Of a stretch of 64,000 bases of DNA, positions 51,433 through 62,300 are shown one piece after another. Numbering within the stretch: position 1 is the first letter of the stretch; each line of letters starts with the position of its first letter. Origin of the DNA: Mucilaginibacter auburnensis (GTDB lineage: Bacteria > Bacteroidota > Bacteroidia > Sphingobacteriales > Sphingobacteriaceae). The stretch spans positions 558,001 through 622,000 of the forward strand of contig NZ_PGFJ01000001.1 of the NCBI RefSeq assembly GCF_002797815.1, read 5' to 3'. The notes under the pieces were generated by a model, which had not been told where the DNA came from, searched no databases, and saw only the letters and a list, made by a program, of their open reading frames with translations. Both the position numbers and the translations under genes were made by a program.

Positions 51433-53076
51433 TTAACCAATGGCTCCTTCAATTTTCAGCACGTAGGCAATTTTGCCCGCTGCCTGATCGGGCAGGCTTA
51501 CCTTTAACCCATCTGTTGATTGGTTAAAACTTAAGTTGCCATTGGCTCCTAACAGGCTTACGTTAGTTACTTTGTTATTGATCTTGCCCAGTGTTTTTAT
51601 GTCGATGCTTTTATCTGCCGGCCAGCCCATCAGTATTGCATAAAGCGTTTTGCCTTTCGTAGTAAATCTAATATCCTCCGCTACAAAAGGTTTTCCTTTT
51701 CCCTCGTTAAACCCTTGTGCGCTTATAGGTGCTGCACTGGCTATTGCAGGGCCTTCGCCAAAAGTTGTCCAGGGGCGGGTACCATATATGGCTTCGCTGT
51801 TTTGGGCCATCCAATTTGCCACGCCATCAACTGTAGCCTTTGCCTTATCGTCAATTGAACCATCGCCGCGTAGCGGTACATTCAGCATTAAGTTGCCGTT
51901 TTTACTTACCACATCAACCAATGTATGTATTACGGTTGTTGGGGTTTTATAGTGGTTGTTATCATACACGCGCCTGTCATAATGCCATTGACCTATGCAG
52001 GTGTCTGTTTGCCATGGCAGGGGCTCTATCTGGTTGCTTTGTCCGCGCTCTATATCCCATATCATGCACTTGCGTTGCTGCTCGTCCAGTACTTTACCGA
52101 AAACCCCAGCACGTAGTTTGCCATGTTTTTTAATGCTGCTGTTATACAAATGCGCTGCAATACGCAAGCCGGCATCGCTTACCGGCCATAACGGCAAAGC
52201 GGTGTCATCAAAATAAACCAGTTCGGGTTGGTACTTGTCAATCAGGTCAATAGTGCGGTTGTAAAAATCCTCCATATATGCCTTGGTTGGTGGGTTAACA
52301 CCATTACCCCATCCCCACTGACTGTGTATGGCGTTGTTGTTTTCGCTTCTTTCGCTCAATGGATGATTTTGCGCGTAAAGTTCCTGAGGGTCATAGCCAT
52401 CCCACCATTTACCTTTCCCATCGGCTTTGGTCATTTTGCCATCATAAGGCACGCCTGCTAATGGTCCGTTCTTATCGGCACGTTGCGATGTTTCATACCA
52501 GCTCCATGCGTGGGCTGCATGTACGCTCACCGCAAATGGCAATCCGTTATTTTTTGCAGCTTTTGCCCAACCACCTATCAAATCTTTTTTAGGGCCAAGG
52601 CGGGTGGAGTTCCATTTGTGGTATTTGCTGTTATACAGGTCAAAGTTGTCATGATGGTTAGCCAGCGCCATAAAATATTTGGCACCCGCTTTTTTGTAGA
52701 GTGATACAATAGCTTCCGGATCCCATTTATCTGCTTTCCACTCATTAATTACATCTTTAAAGCCAAACTTTGAAGGATGGCCATATTTCTCAACATGATA
52801 TTTATATTGATCGCTGCCTTCCTGATACATGCCTCGTGCGTACCAATCGCCTCGCTCGGGTTGACACTGTGGTCCCCAATGCGCCCACATACCAAATTTG
52901 GCATCCCTGAACCAATCGGGCACCTGATATTGCGCCAGCGAATCCCATGTTGGTTTAAAAGGACCGTTTTGCATTGCCGGTGCATAAGGCGTTAGAAGGT
53001 TATTAGCTACTGTTTTTGACAGGTAAAGCGAAGACAAGCCGGCCAGGCCGCCCTTTATTAAAGCTCTTCTTTTCAT
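51433..53076 (-). CDS. GH29 alpha-L-fucosidase
   Basis: A 547-residue exported enzyme. The N-terminus KRRALIKGGLAGLSSLYLS is a twin-arginine-like signal. The GH29 barrel shows FGMWAHWGPQ (61-70), HHDNFDLYNSKY (141-152) and the nucleophile region LVYFDDTA, with Asp290 the probable nucleophile. The C-terminal beta domain (from about 420) carries YAILMGWPADKSIDIKTLG. It hydrolyses alpha-linked fucose. The gene is divergent to the AraC regulator and about 165 bp before the GH35 gene on the same strand. Confidence 0.9.
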   Translation of the reverse strand: MKRRALIKGGLAGLSSLYLSKTVANNLLTPYAPAMQNGPFKPTWDSLAQYQVPDWFRDAKFGMWAHWGPQCQPERGDWYARGMYQEGSDQYKYHVEKYGHPSKFGFKDVINEWKADKWDPEAIVSLYKKAGAKYFMALANHHDNFDLYNSKYHKWNSTRLGPKKDLIGGWAKAAKNNGLPFAVSVHAAHAWSWYETSQRADKNGPLAGVPYDGKMTKADGKGKWWDGYDPQELYAQNHPLSERSENNNAIHSQWGWGNGVNPPTKAYMEDFYNRTIDLIDKYQPELVYFDDTALPLWPVSDAGLRIAAHLYNSSIKKHGKLRAGVFGKVLDEQQRKCMIWDIERGQSNQIEPLPWQTDTCIGQWHYDRRVYDNNHYKTPTTVIHTLVDVVSKNGNLMLNVPLRGDGSIDDKAKATVDGVANWMAQNSEAIYGTRPWTTFGEGPAIASAAPISAQGFNEGKGKPFVAEDIRFTTKGKTLYAILMGWPADKSIDIKTLGKINNKVTNVSLLGANGNLSFNQSTDGLKVSLPDQAAGKIAYVLKIEGAIG

Positions 53077-53276
53077 AACGTTATGTTATTTAGGTAGTAA
53101 TTGAACCCAAATGTATATTACTTCATTTTTTTAAAATAACTCAAAAACGACTTTTTTATGTTTAAAACAGATTTTTTTAAAAAATGGGAGAATCTAAAGA
53201 CGGCACTATCAACCAAACGCAAGCAGACCAAATCAGACATTTATTTGCATATTAGCGACTCCCAGTCTCGATAAAC

Positions 53277-54155
53277 ATGGTTAAACGTATATTAAAACAC
53301 AGCTTCTCTTTGCTTAATACAGACCATGTTAAGTTGGGTAAAAAGTGGAACTACAAAAACGTTATCAGCCCCTATCACAGAATATACTTTATTGACGATG
53401 GCGATGGAGAAATATCAAATCAAGAAGAAACTTTGAAGTTGGAGCCGGGGTATTTATACCTTATTCCAAGTTTTACACTGTGTGACCTTACTTGTAGTGG
53501 ATACATGAGCCAGTATTTTGTACAGTTTTTTGAAGAATCATCAGATGGCATTTCTTTATTCGCCAATAGCAGATCACTTTTAAAAACAGGAGCCCAGGAA
53601 ATAGACGTTATTAATTTTAGACGTTTGGTAGAAATAAATCCGGGGCGTGGCATTAACCGTTCAGATAACCCTAAGGTTTACGAGAAGAACGCTTACTATA
53701 ACGAATACCAGGAACTCAATAATCTGCAAAACATTGGAGACTTTTTAGAAACCCAGGGTATCCTTCTGCAACTTGTTTCGCGGTTTGCCATTAACGATGT
53801 TTTTAAACAGAAGGAAGTTAAGTATATCCCGGTAAAGGTCCTTGAAGCAATCAGTTTCATAGCATTGAACCTTAATAACTCTTTAACGGTAAAATTCCTT
53901 GCAGACCGCGCCAATCTCAACGTAGACTATTTTTCCAGGTTGTTTCAGCAGGCTACAGGCTGCAGACCTGCAGCTTATATCAATCAAAAAAAAATAGAGC
54001 GGGCTCAGTATTTAATAGTTACCAGTAGCTCCAATTATGAAACTATTGCAGAAATAATTGGCTTTGAAAGCTTATCGCACTTCTCAAAAACCTTTAAAAA
54101 ATTTACCGGTATGACCCCGCGCGAATTTAAGCGCCACGTATATCATTCCGTATAA
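53277..54155 (+). CDS. AraC-family transcriptional regulator
   Basis: A 292-residue regulator. The N-terminal 160 residues form a cupin-like sensing domain (EETLKLEPGYLYLIPSFTLCDLTC). The C-terminal 100 residues are the double helix-turn-helix: LTVKFLADRANLNVDYFSRLFQQATG, then YETIAEIIGFESLSHFSKTFKKFTGMTPREFKRH. The cupin suggests direct sugar sensing. It is divergent to the fucosidase across 200 bp and is probably its regulator. Confidence 0.92.
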   Translation: MVKRILKHSFSLLNTDHVKLGKKWNYKNVISPYHRIYFIDDGDGEISNQEETLKLEPGYLYLIPSFTLCDLTCSGYMSQYFVQFFEESSDGISLFANSRSLLKTGAQEIDVINFRRLVEINPGRGINRSDNPKVYEKNAYYNEYQELNNLQNIGDFLETQGILLQLVSRFAINDVFKQKEVKYIPVKVLEAISFIALNLNNSLTVKFLADRANLNVDYFSRLFQQATGCRPAAYINQKKIERAQYLIVTSSSNYETIAEIIGFESLSHFSKTFKKFTGMTPREFKRHVYHSV

Positions 54156-54507
54156 AATCAGACATAAACAATAGCCATTATCCCGATTTAACCTTAGAGA
54201 AAAGCTTGTGCAACAAAAATGCTTTCTAATGGTCAAAAAATATCCACAATCAAATTAATAACTAAATATTGTTTACCGAATGGTGAAATATATGTTATTT
54301 GCGACAAAATACAGTCGGTTTTGGATAAAAAAGTATTGAAGTTATAGTTAATATTTGTGTTAACCAATTGTATCTATTCCTGAAAAAGCAGATTCGACTT
54401 GTTATTAAGGGAATTTAATTAACTGATTTTATTGACCTATTATGCTTAGCTCATTTGCATTTTTAGCGAATAGGGCCGTAGTTAACCAATTAAATTATAA
54501 AAGAAAC
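54156..54507. other. AT-rich gap between the two regulators
   Basis: No gene is seen. The stretch is AT-rich and holds several TTTG-like boxes (TTATTTGCGAC near 54295, TAATATTTGTG near 54350) that could provide the promoter of the hybrid regulator. No single placement fits the TTTG-N19-TAnnTTTG pattern. Confidence 0.4.
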
Positions 54508-57500
54508 ATGCTTTATTTCAATAAGTTGGTTGAGTTTTGTTTTTTTAGTAAGCGAGTTGCTGTCTGTGTTTTATTATGCCTTTCTGTATTTTTAAGCAGT
54601 GAAGTGTTAATAGCCCAATCGGTTTCTTTAAGCCAATCACTTAACGGCACAGATAACTATGCAGTTACCAACTATGGCACTTCTGACGGGCTTCCATCTG
54701 CAGTTACTACGTCAACGGTACGAGACAAAATGGGATTTTTATGGGTTGGAACGCAAAACGGTTTAACCAGATTTGACGGGCATAGCTTTCGGACATTGTA
54801 CCATGCGCCTAATGATTCAACAACTATATCAGGTAATTCTGTTACGGCTCTTTGCAGCGATGCAATGGGTTACATTTGGGTAGCAACGTCTAACGGACTC
54901 AATTTATTTGATCCGGTTACAGAAAAGTTCACACGCTTTAACTTTCAGGATGCTAAACGTTACGGGATAACTGAAGGCAAAATAAAAACATTGTTGTGTG
55001 ACGCTAAAGGAGTAATATGGCTCGGAACAGAATCAGGTTTAGAACGGTTTAACAGGCATACCAGGGAGTTCTCATCTGTAGTTTTGCCGGCAGCATCCTC
55101 ATCAGAGGTTCCAACCTCGGTTAATGCCATTGTTGAACAGAAGGATTTTGTTTGGGTGGGCACCAATAACTTGGGTTTGTGCCGGGTAAACAAAAAAAAT
55201 GGATTGGTACATTGTTTTGCAAATGTTGGGGAACATGGGGAGAGCACTGGTGATATCAGATCTATCTGTTTAGACGGAGCCGCAAAAATATGGGTAGGAA
55301 CCTTTAAAAATGGGCTTTGTGTTTTTGATACAGAAAATGAGTTGTTTTCGGAATATTCCCCATCCAATGTAAACTTTTATGACGGGGTTTTTTCTGTTAT
55401 AAACCACAAGCGCGATGTTCTGATTGTTGGCGATAGCCGGAGCTTTTACCGGCTTAATACAAAAAATGGCGAGGTGAGGCAAATTTCAGGCACTGAAGTG
55501 CACAGGCGCGGAAATTTGTGGAAGGATAGATCAGGCATGGTTTGGATCAGTTCAGTTAACGGATTAGCTAAACTTGATCCGAGGCAATTAAAATTCAGGT
55601 TTTTTGACTTGTCTGTTGATGATGCCAACGTTCAGAGCATTATTGCTGAGCCGGATATGATTTTATACGGCACATCTAAAGGCTTATTCAGTAGCAACAA
55701 AATGGGAATGAGGCTGAATGCTATAGACGGGAAAAATAAAGTATTAAATGGTGCAGAAATAAAAAAGTTATACAAGGATAGAGACGGCCTTTTCTGGATA
55801 ATTACCGGTAATAGTTTTTTTTCTTTTAACAAAGATAACAATGAGATCAGGCAAGTGGGGCCGCCAACAGTTAATGGCGCTCCATTGGCCGACGAACTTT
55901 ACCGCGACATTATTCAATTGCATAACGGTAAATATGCATTGGCAACCAGCGTGGGTTTGAGGGTTTTTGATTTAAAACAGAATAAATTCGTTCACTATAA
56001 TTTTCCGGAAAAGGGAATTTCGTCCGCAGCCAATCATATAACATGTTTGCTGCAAACGGCTGACGATTTTTTATGGATTGGAACAAAAGGCAAGGGGCTG
56101 AAAAGATTGGATCTTAAAAGCGGTAAGGTGCTTACTTACATAAGTAAAGGCAGGCAAAATGAAATAGCTAACAACAATATTTATGCGCTTTACCAAGACA
56201 AGTTAAGTAATTTATGGGTATGCACGGCTGACGGATTAAACCTTTATAACAAGCAAAAAGGATCATTCAAAACGTTTTCAATAAAGGCTGGGTTTTCCAG
56301 CAATGTTTTTAACAGCGTGGCCGGTGAAGACCAGGCCCATAGGCTTTGGCTACTTACAGAAAAAGGTTTATCGGTATTTGACTATCAGCACGGTACGGTA
56401 AACAATTATGATGAACGGGATGGTTTTAGATTAGCTTCTGGCGCAAGCCAGTCTGCTTCTGGAATGATTTACATTGCCGGTCGTAATGGCGTTACATGGT
56501 TTAACCCTAACAATATTCATTATAATAACACACCACCTCCGGTTTATTTTACAGATTTATTAATAAATCACCATTCGGTAGATTCCCGGTCTCTGCCAAT
56601 AATGAAAAAGCTGAATATTGAGCAAAAAATTGTTATTCCTGATAACGAAAGCACATTTACGGTTGATTTTGCTGCGTTAAACTTCACCCAGCCCGACAAA
56701 AACAGGTATGCTTACTATTTGCAAGGCTTTGATAAACGATGGGTGTACACGGGAAATCAAAGAAGGGCGTCTTACACCAATCTTGACCCCGGCACTTATA
56801 CACTGCACGTAATTGCTGCCAACAATGATGGCACCTGGAATAAAGTAGGCAGGAAGCTGGTCATTTCGGTGAGCCCTCCATGGTACATGACCTGGTGGGC
56901 TTATACAGCATTTGCCAGTGCTGCGTTTTTACTGTTGTACTTATACTTAGCAAATCGTAAAAAAAGGTATTCTGAAATAAAGCGCGTTAATTTAGAGAAA
57001 GACAAGGAGCGAGAAGTAAGTGAACGCAAGCTGGCTTTTTTTACAAACATATCTCACGAATTTCGCACCCCGCTCACATTGATCATTAATCCGGTTAAAG
57101 AGTTATTGTCTAAAAGCAACGCCTCCGGCAAGGACGAGCTGGACGTGATCTATCGTAATTCAACCAGGCTTCTGGGTTTGATAGATCATTTACTACAGTT
57201 CAGGCGTTCCGACGCCGGGAGTGATCAACTGGCATTATCGGTTATTGACCTGCCATTTTTATTGCAAGACATTTATTTGTGTTTTACTCAACAGGCAAGT
57301 TCAAGGAACATAAAGTTAGCCTGTAACTGTGATTGCGAATCATTATCTGTACTTGCTGATAAGCAAAAAATTGAGATTGCAGTATTTAATTTGATTAGTA
57401 ACGCAATGAAATTTACACCGGATAACGGAGCCATTGAAATAACATTGAAATGCATAGATGAGATGGTTAGCCTTACCGTATCAGATACAGGGCCGGGTAT

Positions 57501-58602
57501 CCATGAAGCTGACCGTGATAAAATCTATAACAGATTTTATACAGCCAACTCCGGAGGCGCAGCAAAGCATGGCTTTGGTATCGGATTATATCTGGTTAAA
57601 AGCTACATCGAAATTCATAACGGAACAGTAACTCATTATAACCGGCCGTCTGGTGGTTCTACCTTTCATATCATGTTTCCGCTGCTTACTACTAATACCT
57701 TTACTCCCGAACCCTCATTAGATAATTTTGTGGCAGATAATTTAAAAGCAGATGCACCCCTAAAACAAGCAACTGATGAAGTATTGGATTTTGAAATTCC
57801 CGTAAGTGATAAAAAGGCAATGTTGGTGATTGATGATAATGAAGAAATGAGAAATTATCTAAAAAAGGTTTATCAAAATGATTATGATTTTCATCAGGCT
57901 TCATCCGGAGAAGAAGGGTTGCAAATAGCTAAAAATATATTACCTGATATTATAGTAAGCGATATAAAAATGGACAATATGAGTGGTATAGATTTTTGCC
58001 GCTCTATTAAACAGGAGCCGGATCTGAACCATATACCTATACTGTTACTTACCGGAAGCGTTGAACCCGAATGTAAGTTGAAAGGTCTGGAAGCAGGTGC
58101 GTTTGACTTTTTAAATAAGCCGTTTGATATTGATATGCTGAGCACCCGTATTAAAGGCATTTTGCAAGATAGGCAGAATCTGGAAAAATACTATTATAAC
58201 GAGGTTACGCTCAAATCGCAAACAACGCATATTTCTGACAAAGATAAAGACTTTATAAACCGCTGCGTTGATGCTATTGAAAACCACATTTTAGATAATA
58301 ATTTTGAGCTGCAGGTAATTGCAGATAATATTGGTGTTACCTACGCAACACTATTCAAAAAAATAAAAGTTATAACAGGGCAAACGGTTAACGCTTTTGT
58401 AAGGTATGTGCGCCTCAGAAAAGCTGCGGAACTAATGATCCAAACCAGTTGTAACGTGAATGAAGCTGCTCTCAGCACGGGTTTTAATGATATTAAATAT
58501 TTTAGGGAGCAGTTTCAAAAACAGTTCGGAACGCGTCCGTCTGAATTTATCCGTAAACATCGGGCTACGTTCAATCAATCATACCGCATCAAAAAAGTTT
58601 AA
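54508..58602 (+). CDS. hybrid two-component system regulator (HTCS)
   Basis: The start ATG 54508 gives a better signal-anchor (VAVCVLLCLSVFLSSEVLIAQ) than the earlier ATG at 54442. The 1364-residue product has a periplasmic beta-propeller of Reg_prop repeats (FLWVGTQNGLTRFDG, YIWVATSNGLNLFD and others). A Y_Y_Y domain (GTYTLHVIAANNDGTW) and a membrane helix near 820 follow. The kinase has H-box NISHEFRTPLT and ATP-binding GFGIGLYLVKSYIE. A receiver has DDNEEMRN and phospho-site Asp in VSDIKM, and an AraC-type HTH ends the protein. HTCS proteins sense released oligosaccharides and activate the linked susCD genes, here downstream on the same strand. Confidence 0.95.
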   Translation: MLYFNKLVEFCFFSKRVAVCVLLCLSVFLSSEVLIAQSVSLSQSLNGTDNYAVTNYGTSDGLPSAVTTSTVRDKMGFLWVGTQNGLTRFDGHSFRTLYHAPNDSTTISGNSVTALCSDAMGYIWVATSNGLNLFDPVTEKFTRFNFQDAKRYGITEGKIKTLLCDAKGVIWLGTESGLERFNRHTREFSSVVLPAASSSEVPTSVNAIVEQKDFVWVGTNNLGLCRVNKKNGLVHCFANVGEHGESTGDIRSICLDGAAKIWVGTFKNGLCVFDTENELFSEYSPSNVNFYDGVFSVINHKRDVLIVGDSRSFYRLNTKNGEVRQISGTEVHRRGNLWKDRSGMVWISSVNGLAKLDPRQLKFRFFDLSVDDANVQSIIAEPDMILYGTSKGLFSSNKMGMRLNAIDGKNKVLNGAEIKKLYKDRDGLFWIITGNSFFSFNKDNNEIRQVGPPTVNGAPLADELYRDIIQLHNGKYALATSVGLRVFDLKQNKFVHYNFPEKGISSAANHITCLLQTADDFLWIGTKGKGLKRLDLKSGKVLTYISKGRQNEIANNNIYALYQDKLSNLWVCTADGLNLYNKQKGSFKTFSIKAGFSSNVFNSVAGEDQAHRLWLLTEKGLSVFDYQHGTVNNYDERDGFRLASGASQSASGMIYIAGRNGVTWFNPNNIHYNNTPPPVYFTDLLINHHSVDSRSLPIMKKLNIEQKIVIPDNESTFTVDFAALNFTQPDKNRYAYYLQGFDKRWVYTGNQRRASYTNLDPGTYTLHVIAANNDGTWNKVGRKLVISVSPPWYMTWWAYTAFASAAFLLLYLYLANRKKRYSEIKRVNLEKDKEREVSERKLAFFTNISHEFRTPLTLIINPVKELLSKSNASGKDELDVIYRNSTRLLGLIDHLLQFRRSDAGSDQLALSVIDLPFLLQDIYLCFTQQASSRNIKLACNCDCESLSVLADKQKIEIAVFNLISNAMKFTPDNGAIEITLKCIDEMVSLTVSDTGPGIHEADRDKIYNRFYTANSGGAAKHGFGIGLYLVKSYIEIHNGTVTHYNRPSGGSTFHIMFPLLTTNTFTPEPSLDNFVADNLKADAPLKQATDEVLDFEIPVSDKKAMLVIDDNEEMRNYLKKVYQNDYDFHQASSGEEGLQIAKNILPDIIVSDIKMDNMSGIDFCRSIKQEPDLNHIPILLLTGSVEPECKLKGLEAGAFDFLNKPFDIDMLSTRIKGILQDRQNLEKYYYNEVTLKSQTTHISDKDKDFINRCVDAIENHILDNNFELQVIADNIGVTYATLFKKIKVITGQTVNAFVRYVRLRKAAELMIQTSCNVNEAALSTGFNDIKYFREQFQKQFGTRPSEFIRKHRATFNQSYRIKKV

Positions 58603-58624
58603 ATCGCATCTGTTTTGAGCAATT

Positions 58625-58649
58625 AAAGGCTGGTCATTGATCAGCCTTT
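58625..58649 (+). terminator. terminator of the HTCS gene
   Basis: AAAGGCTG (58625-58632) pairs with CAGCCTTT (58642-58649), and a G-U and two further pairs (TC/GA) extend the stem to a short ATT loop. A T-rich run follows (GATGTTTT). Confidence 0.75.
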
Positions 58650-59302
58650 GATGTTTTATATAGTTATTCAGATTCCTGCTTAAATGTGTGGAATAAAATT
58701 GCGTGATCTTCAATTTACAGCGCTATTATTGGGGGTTTTGGATGTAACGAAAATTGATTTTCCTCACCCATTTTTCAATAATTTGCCGTAGCGAACTCTC
58801 CCTGCTGCGTATAGCAGCTTTTAAGTATAAAAACATCATTTTACCCCCTAAAAATACAGAATTTGCCACCCCTTTTTGTAAAATGTATAGGGTTAATTTG
58901 TGGTATAAACCAAGAATTATACACCAAATTTTGCGCTTTTTGATAAGATCGCGCATCCATTAAACCCCTTATGTTATGAAGCAATTCTACAAAAATTCCC
59001 AATTCTGTTTAACGCGATTATGTGGTCGTTTTCTACTTCAGTCTTAGCTTGAATATAAGCGCCGATAATAAACTAATTAACAACAATACAACGCCTCATC
59101 TGCCTGAAATAAATTATTCATTACCCTCGGTAATGGAATAGTATAGTAACCATTCCATTAATAGGTAATGCGATATATGGATTACAGTGATGTTGCAGAA
59201 AGGAGTACTATATGCCGTAGACCAACAGAGATTTCAGAAAGGCACCACCCGATGCTGATCTGTTTTTTTAAAAATTTTAAATACACTACTAACCAATAAG
59301 CA
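58650..59302. promoter_or_regulatory. long leader and promoter region of susC
   Basis: About 650 bp without a credible gene. ACCCC motifs at 58843 (TTTTACCCCCT) and 58868 (GCCACCCCTT), 25 bp apart in direct orientation, are a possible HTCS site. A dense set of inverted repeats follows near 59119-59170. The last 120 bp show no feature. Confidence 0.45.
59119..59170. repeat. overlapping inverted repeats in the susC leader
   Basis: CATTACC (59119-59125), loop CTC and GGTAATG (59129-59135) form one hairpin. TAATGGAAT (59131-59139) pairs with ATTCCATTA (59152-59160) to form a competing hairpin. GGTAATG recurs at 59164-59170. The mutually exclusive stems could act as an RNA switch or be an operator cluster. 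Confidence 0.6.
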
Positions 59303-62300
59303 ATGTATAAACCTAATACTCAAGAAAACCGGAGGGTGCAAGTTCACCGTCCGTATCTATTATTGCCTGTAATGAAGAGCCTCGTATTTGTAGGTGTATT
59401 CATGTCTCAAAGGGCGTACTCATCACCGGTAATGCCATCATTGGAAAGTGCAGTACCTAATATTGACCTGATAGCAGCTGCTCAGATATCCGTATCGGGT
59501 AAGGTAACAGATAATACAGGCGCTCCACTACCGGGAGTTACAGTTATGCTTAAAGGCACAAACACAGCCGTTTCAACAAATGTGGATGGTGCTTTTTCTA
59601 TAACCGTACCAGCCGGTAATCAAACGCTTGTTTTCTCTTCTGTTGGTTTTTTAAGCCAGGAGATTGAAGTTAAGGGCCGCACAACAATTAATGTAACACT
59701 TAAAGAATCTGCTACAAATCTGGAAGATGTTGTTGTTGTAGGATACAGCACCCAATCAAAACGACAAATTACTACCGCGGTAAGTACCATCAAAAGTGAT
59801 GACATACTCCGCACATCTTCTACCACAACAGCGGGTGCACTGGCCGGAAAAGTGCCGGGCGTAGCAACCCGGGCTTTAGATTCAAGACCGGGAAGGGGCA
59901 TTACGCTGGAAATCAGAAATATGGGACGGCCGTTGTATGTAATAGACGGGATTCCGTATGGCGGTCCTGCTGGCAGAGACTGGGTTGGCAATTCAAATGT
60001 TTCTGGCGAGGATGCTTTTAACGCCATAAATATTGAAGATATTGAAAGCATTTCTGTATTAAAAGATGCCGCAGCTGCGGTTTATGGATTACGTGCCGCA
60101 AATGGCGTTGTGCTGGTTACCACCAAAAAAGGAAGTAAAGGCCAGGCAAAGGTGAAGATCAACAGTTATTATGGGCTTCAAAATCTCACCCGGTTCCCTA
60201 AACTGGCAACTGCAGGTCAATATCAGAGAGGACTTGTTGAAGCTGCACAAAATGCCGGAACCGACCCAAGTACGGTGCTCACCAGAGAGGAGCTGGCAAA
60301 ATGGGAAGCTGGCACCGAGCCGGGCTATAAAAGCTATGATTATTATGATATAATTATGCGAAAAAACGTTCCTCAATCCAATATAAACGCAAGTATTTCG
60401 GGTGGGTCAGATCAGTCAAATTACTATCTCTCTTTAGGTAATACAAGGCAAGAGGCCACCATGAAGGATTTTGATTATAACCGTACCAATTTGCAGGCCA
60501 ACATGGAAGGGAAAGTTGGTAAACGGTTAAGCATCGGATCGCAAATAAGCGGAAGGCTTGAACGCACGCGTGATGTGGGACTACCAGGAGGCGATGGTTA
60601 TTTCTCATCATTATTGTCGCTTTTCAGCAGCATACCTACCTATGGTCCGTACGCTAATGACAATCCGGAATACATGAACGCTATTCCTAACCGACCGGAT
60701 CTAAACCCAGCCCTGTTTAAAAGAGATGTAGCAGGTTACAAGGACAACTATACTAAAAACTTTAACGTTAACTTATACGGTGAGTACAAGTTTGATTTCG
60801 GACTGTCAGCCAAAGCTACTTACTCATACAATTATACCAAGCTGGATTTTGATGGCTTTCAATACTCTTATGATTTCTATACTTACAACAGAAACAATAA
60901 TACCTACATACCCGGTGGTGGTCAAATTGCCAGATGGCGCTATGAAGCCCAAACAGATGTAGTGGCGCGGTATGCACAATTTATGCTTAGGTATGCAAAA
61001 ACACTTGGAAGCCATAACCTGACCACAGTGCTTGCATATGAAAGAAGTGATTACGATAACTTTAACAGAACTTCTAACACGGCACCAACAAACAATTATA
61101 TACCGTTTAAAACCTTATCTGAGTTAACCGGCTATAGCGAAGCATGGCGTTACGAGGCAAGGTCAGGTTATATTGGCAGGATAGACTATGCCTATCAGGA
61201 TAAATACTTACTTGGCTTATTGGCCCGTTATGACGGATCTTACCTGTATGCACCGGGTCGTAGATGGGCGTTTTTCCCGGGTGTTTCTGCAGGTTGGCGT
61301 ATTAGCAGCGAGCCATTTTTTGGAAAACTGAAAAATGTGATCAATGACCTTAAGCTTAGGGCATCTGTTGGCCAAACAGGAAGCGAATCGGGCGTAAGTA
61401 TGTTTGATTACCTGCTTGGCTACACCTACAACCAGGGAATATCTGTGTTAGACGGAAAGAATGTAATTGGCGCCAGGCCAAGAGGATTGCCAATAGACAG
61501 GTTATCATGGGAAAGACATACCACTTATAACTTAGGTTTGGATATGAAGCTTTTGGATAACAAGCTTTCAATTACCGCAGATATTTTCCGGAAAAGAATT
61601 ACTGGAATACCGGCTGGCAGGTATGATGTATTGCTGCCAAGTGAAGTGGGTTACACTTTGCCTAACGACAACCTGAACGTAAACGAATTTAGAGGCGTAG
61701 AGGGTATGGTTGCCTATTCTAACCGGGTTGGTGAACTGAATTATAACGTGAGTGTAAATGCTACCTACTCCAGGTTGCGCAGAATTTCAACTTATAAACC
61801 GCGTTTCAGCAGCTCATGGAACCAATATCGCAATGGAATTGAAGACCGTTGGGATGGGGTATGGTGGGGTTACCAGGCTATTGGCCGTTTCCAATCAATG
61901 GAAGAGATCAGAAATTATCCTATTGATAACGGCGACGGACAAAATAACAGAACACAGCTTCCCGGCGATATAATTTACAAAGATGTAAATGGTGACGGTA
62001 TAATTAACAGCATGGACGAGCGGCCAATTGGCTATCCGCAAGGACGAGCGCCAATGTTAAGCTTCGGAACCAGCATCGGGTTGCAATGGAGAAGCTTTAA
62101 CCTTAACCTTGATTTCTCGGGTGGGGCCATGCAATCATGGTTTCAGGATTTTGAGCTGAGAAATCCTTTTCATGCAGGCGGTAACTCTCCGGCCTATTTG
62201 TTAACAGACAGGTGGCACCGCGCAGACCCTTATGATCCTAATAGTACCTGGATTCCGGGCAAGTATCCTGCAGTTAGAAAAGGTACCAGTTTAAATAACA

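Noticed and set aside
58726-58963. Small frames on both strands in the susC leader
   Set aside because: They overlap each other on opposite strands, in AT-rich regulatory sequence, and none has a coding look.
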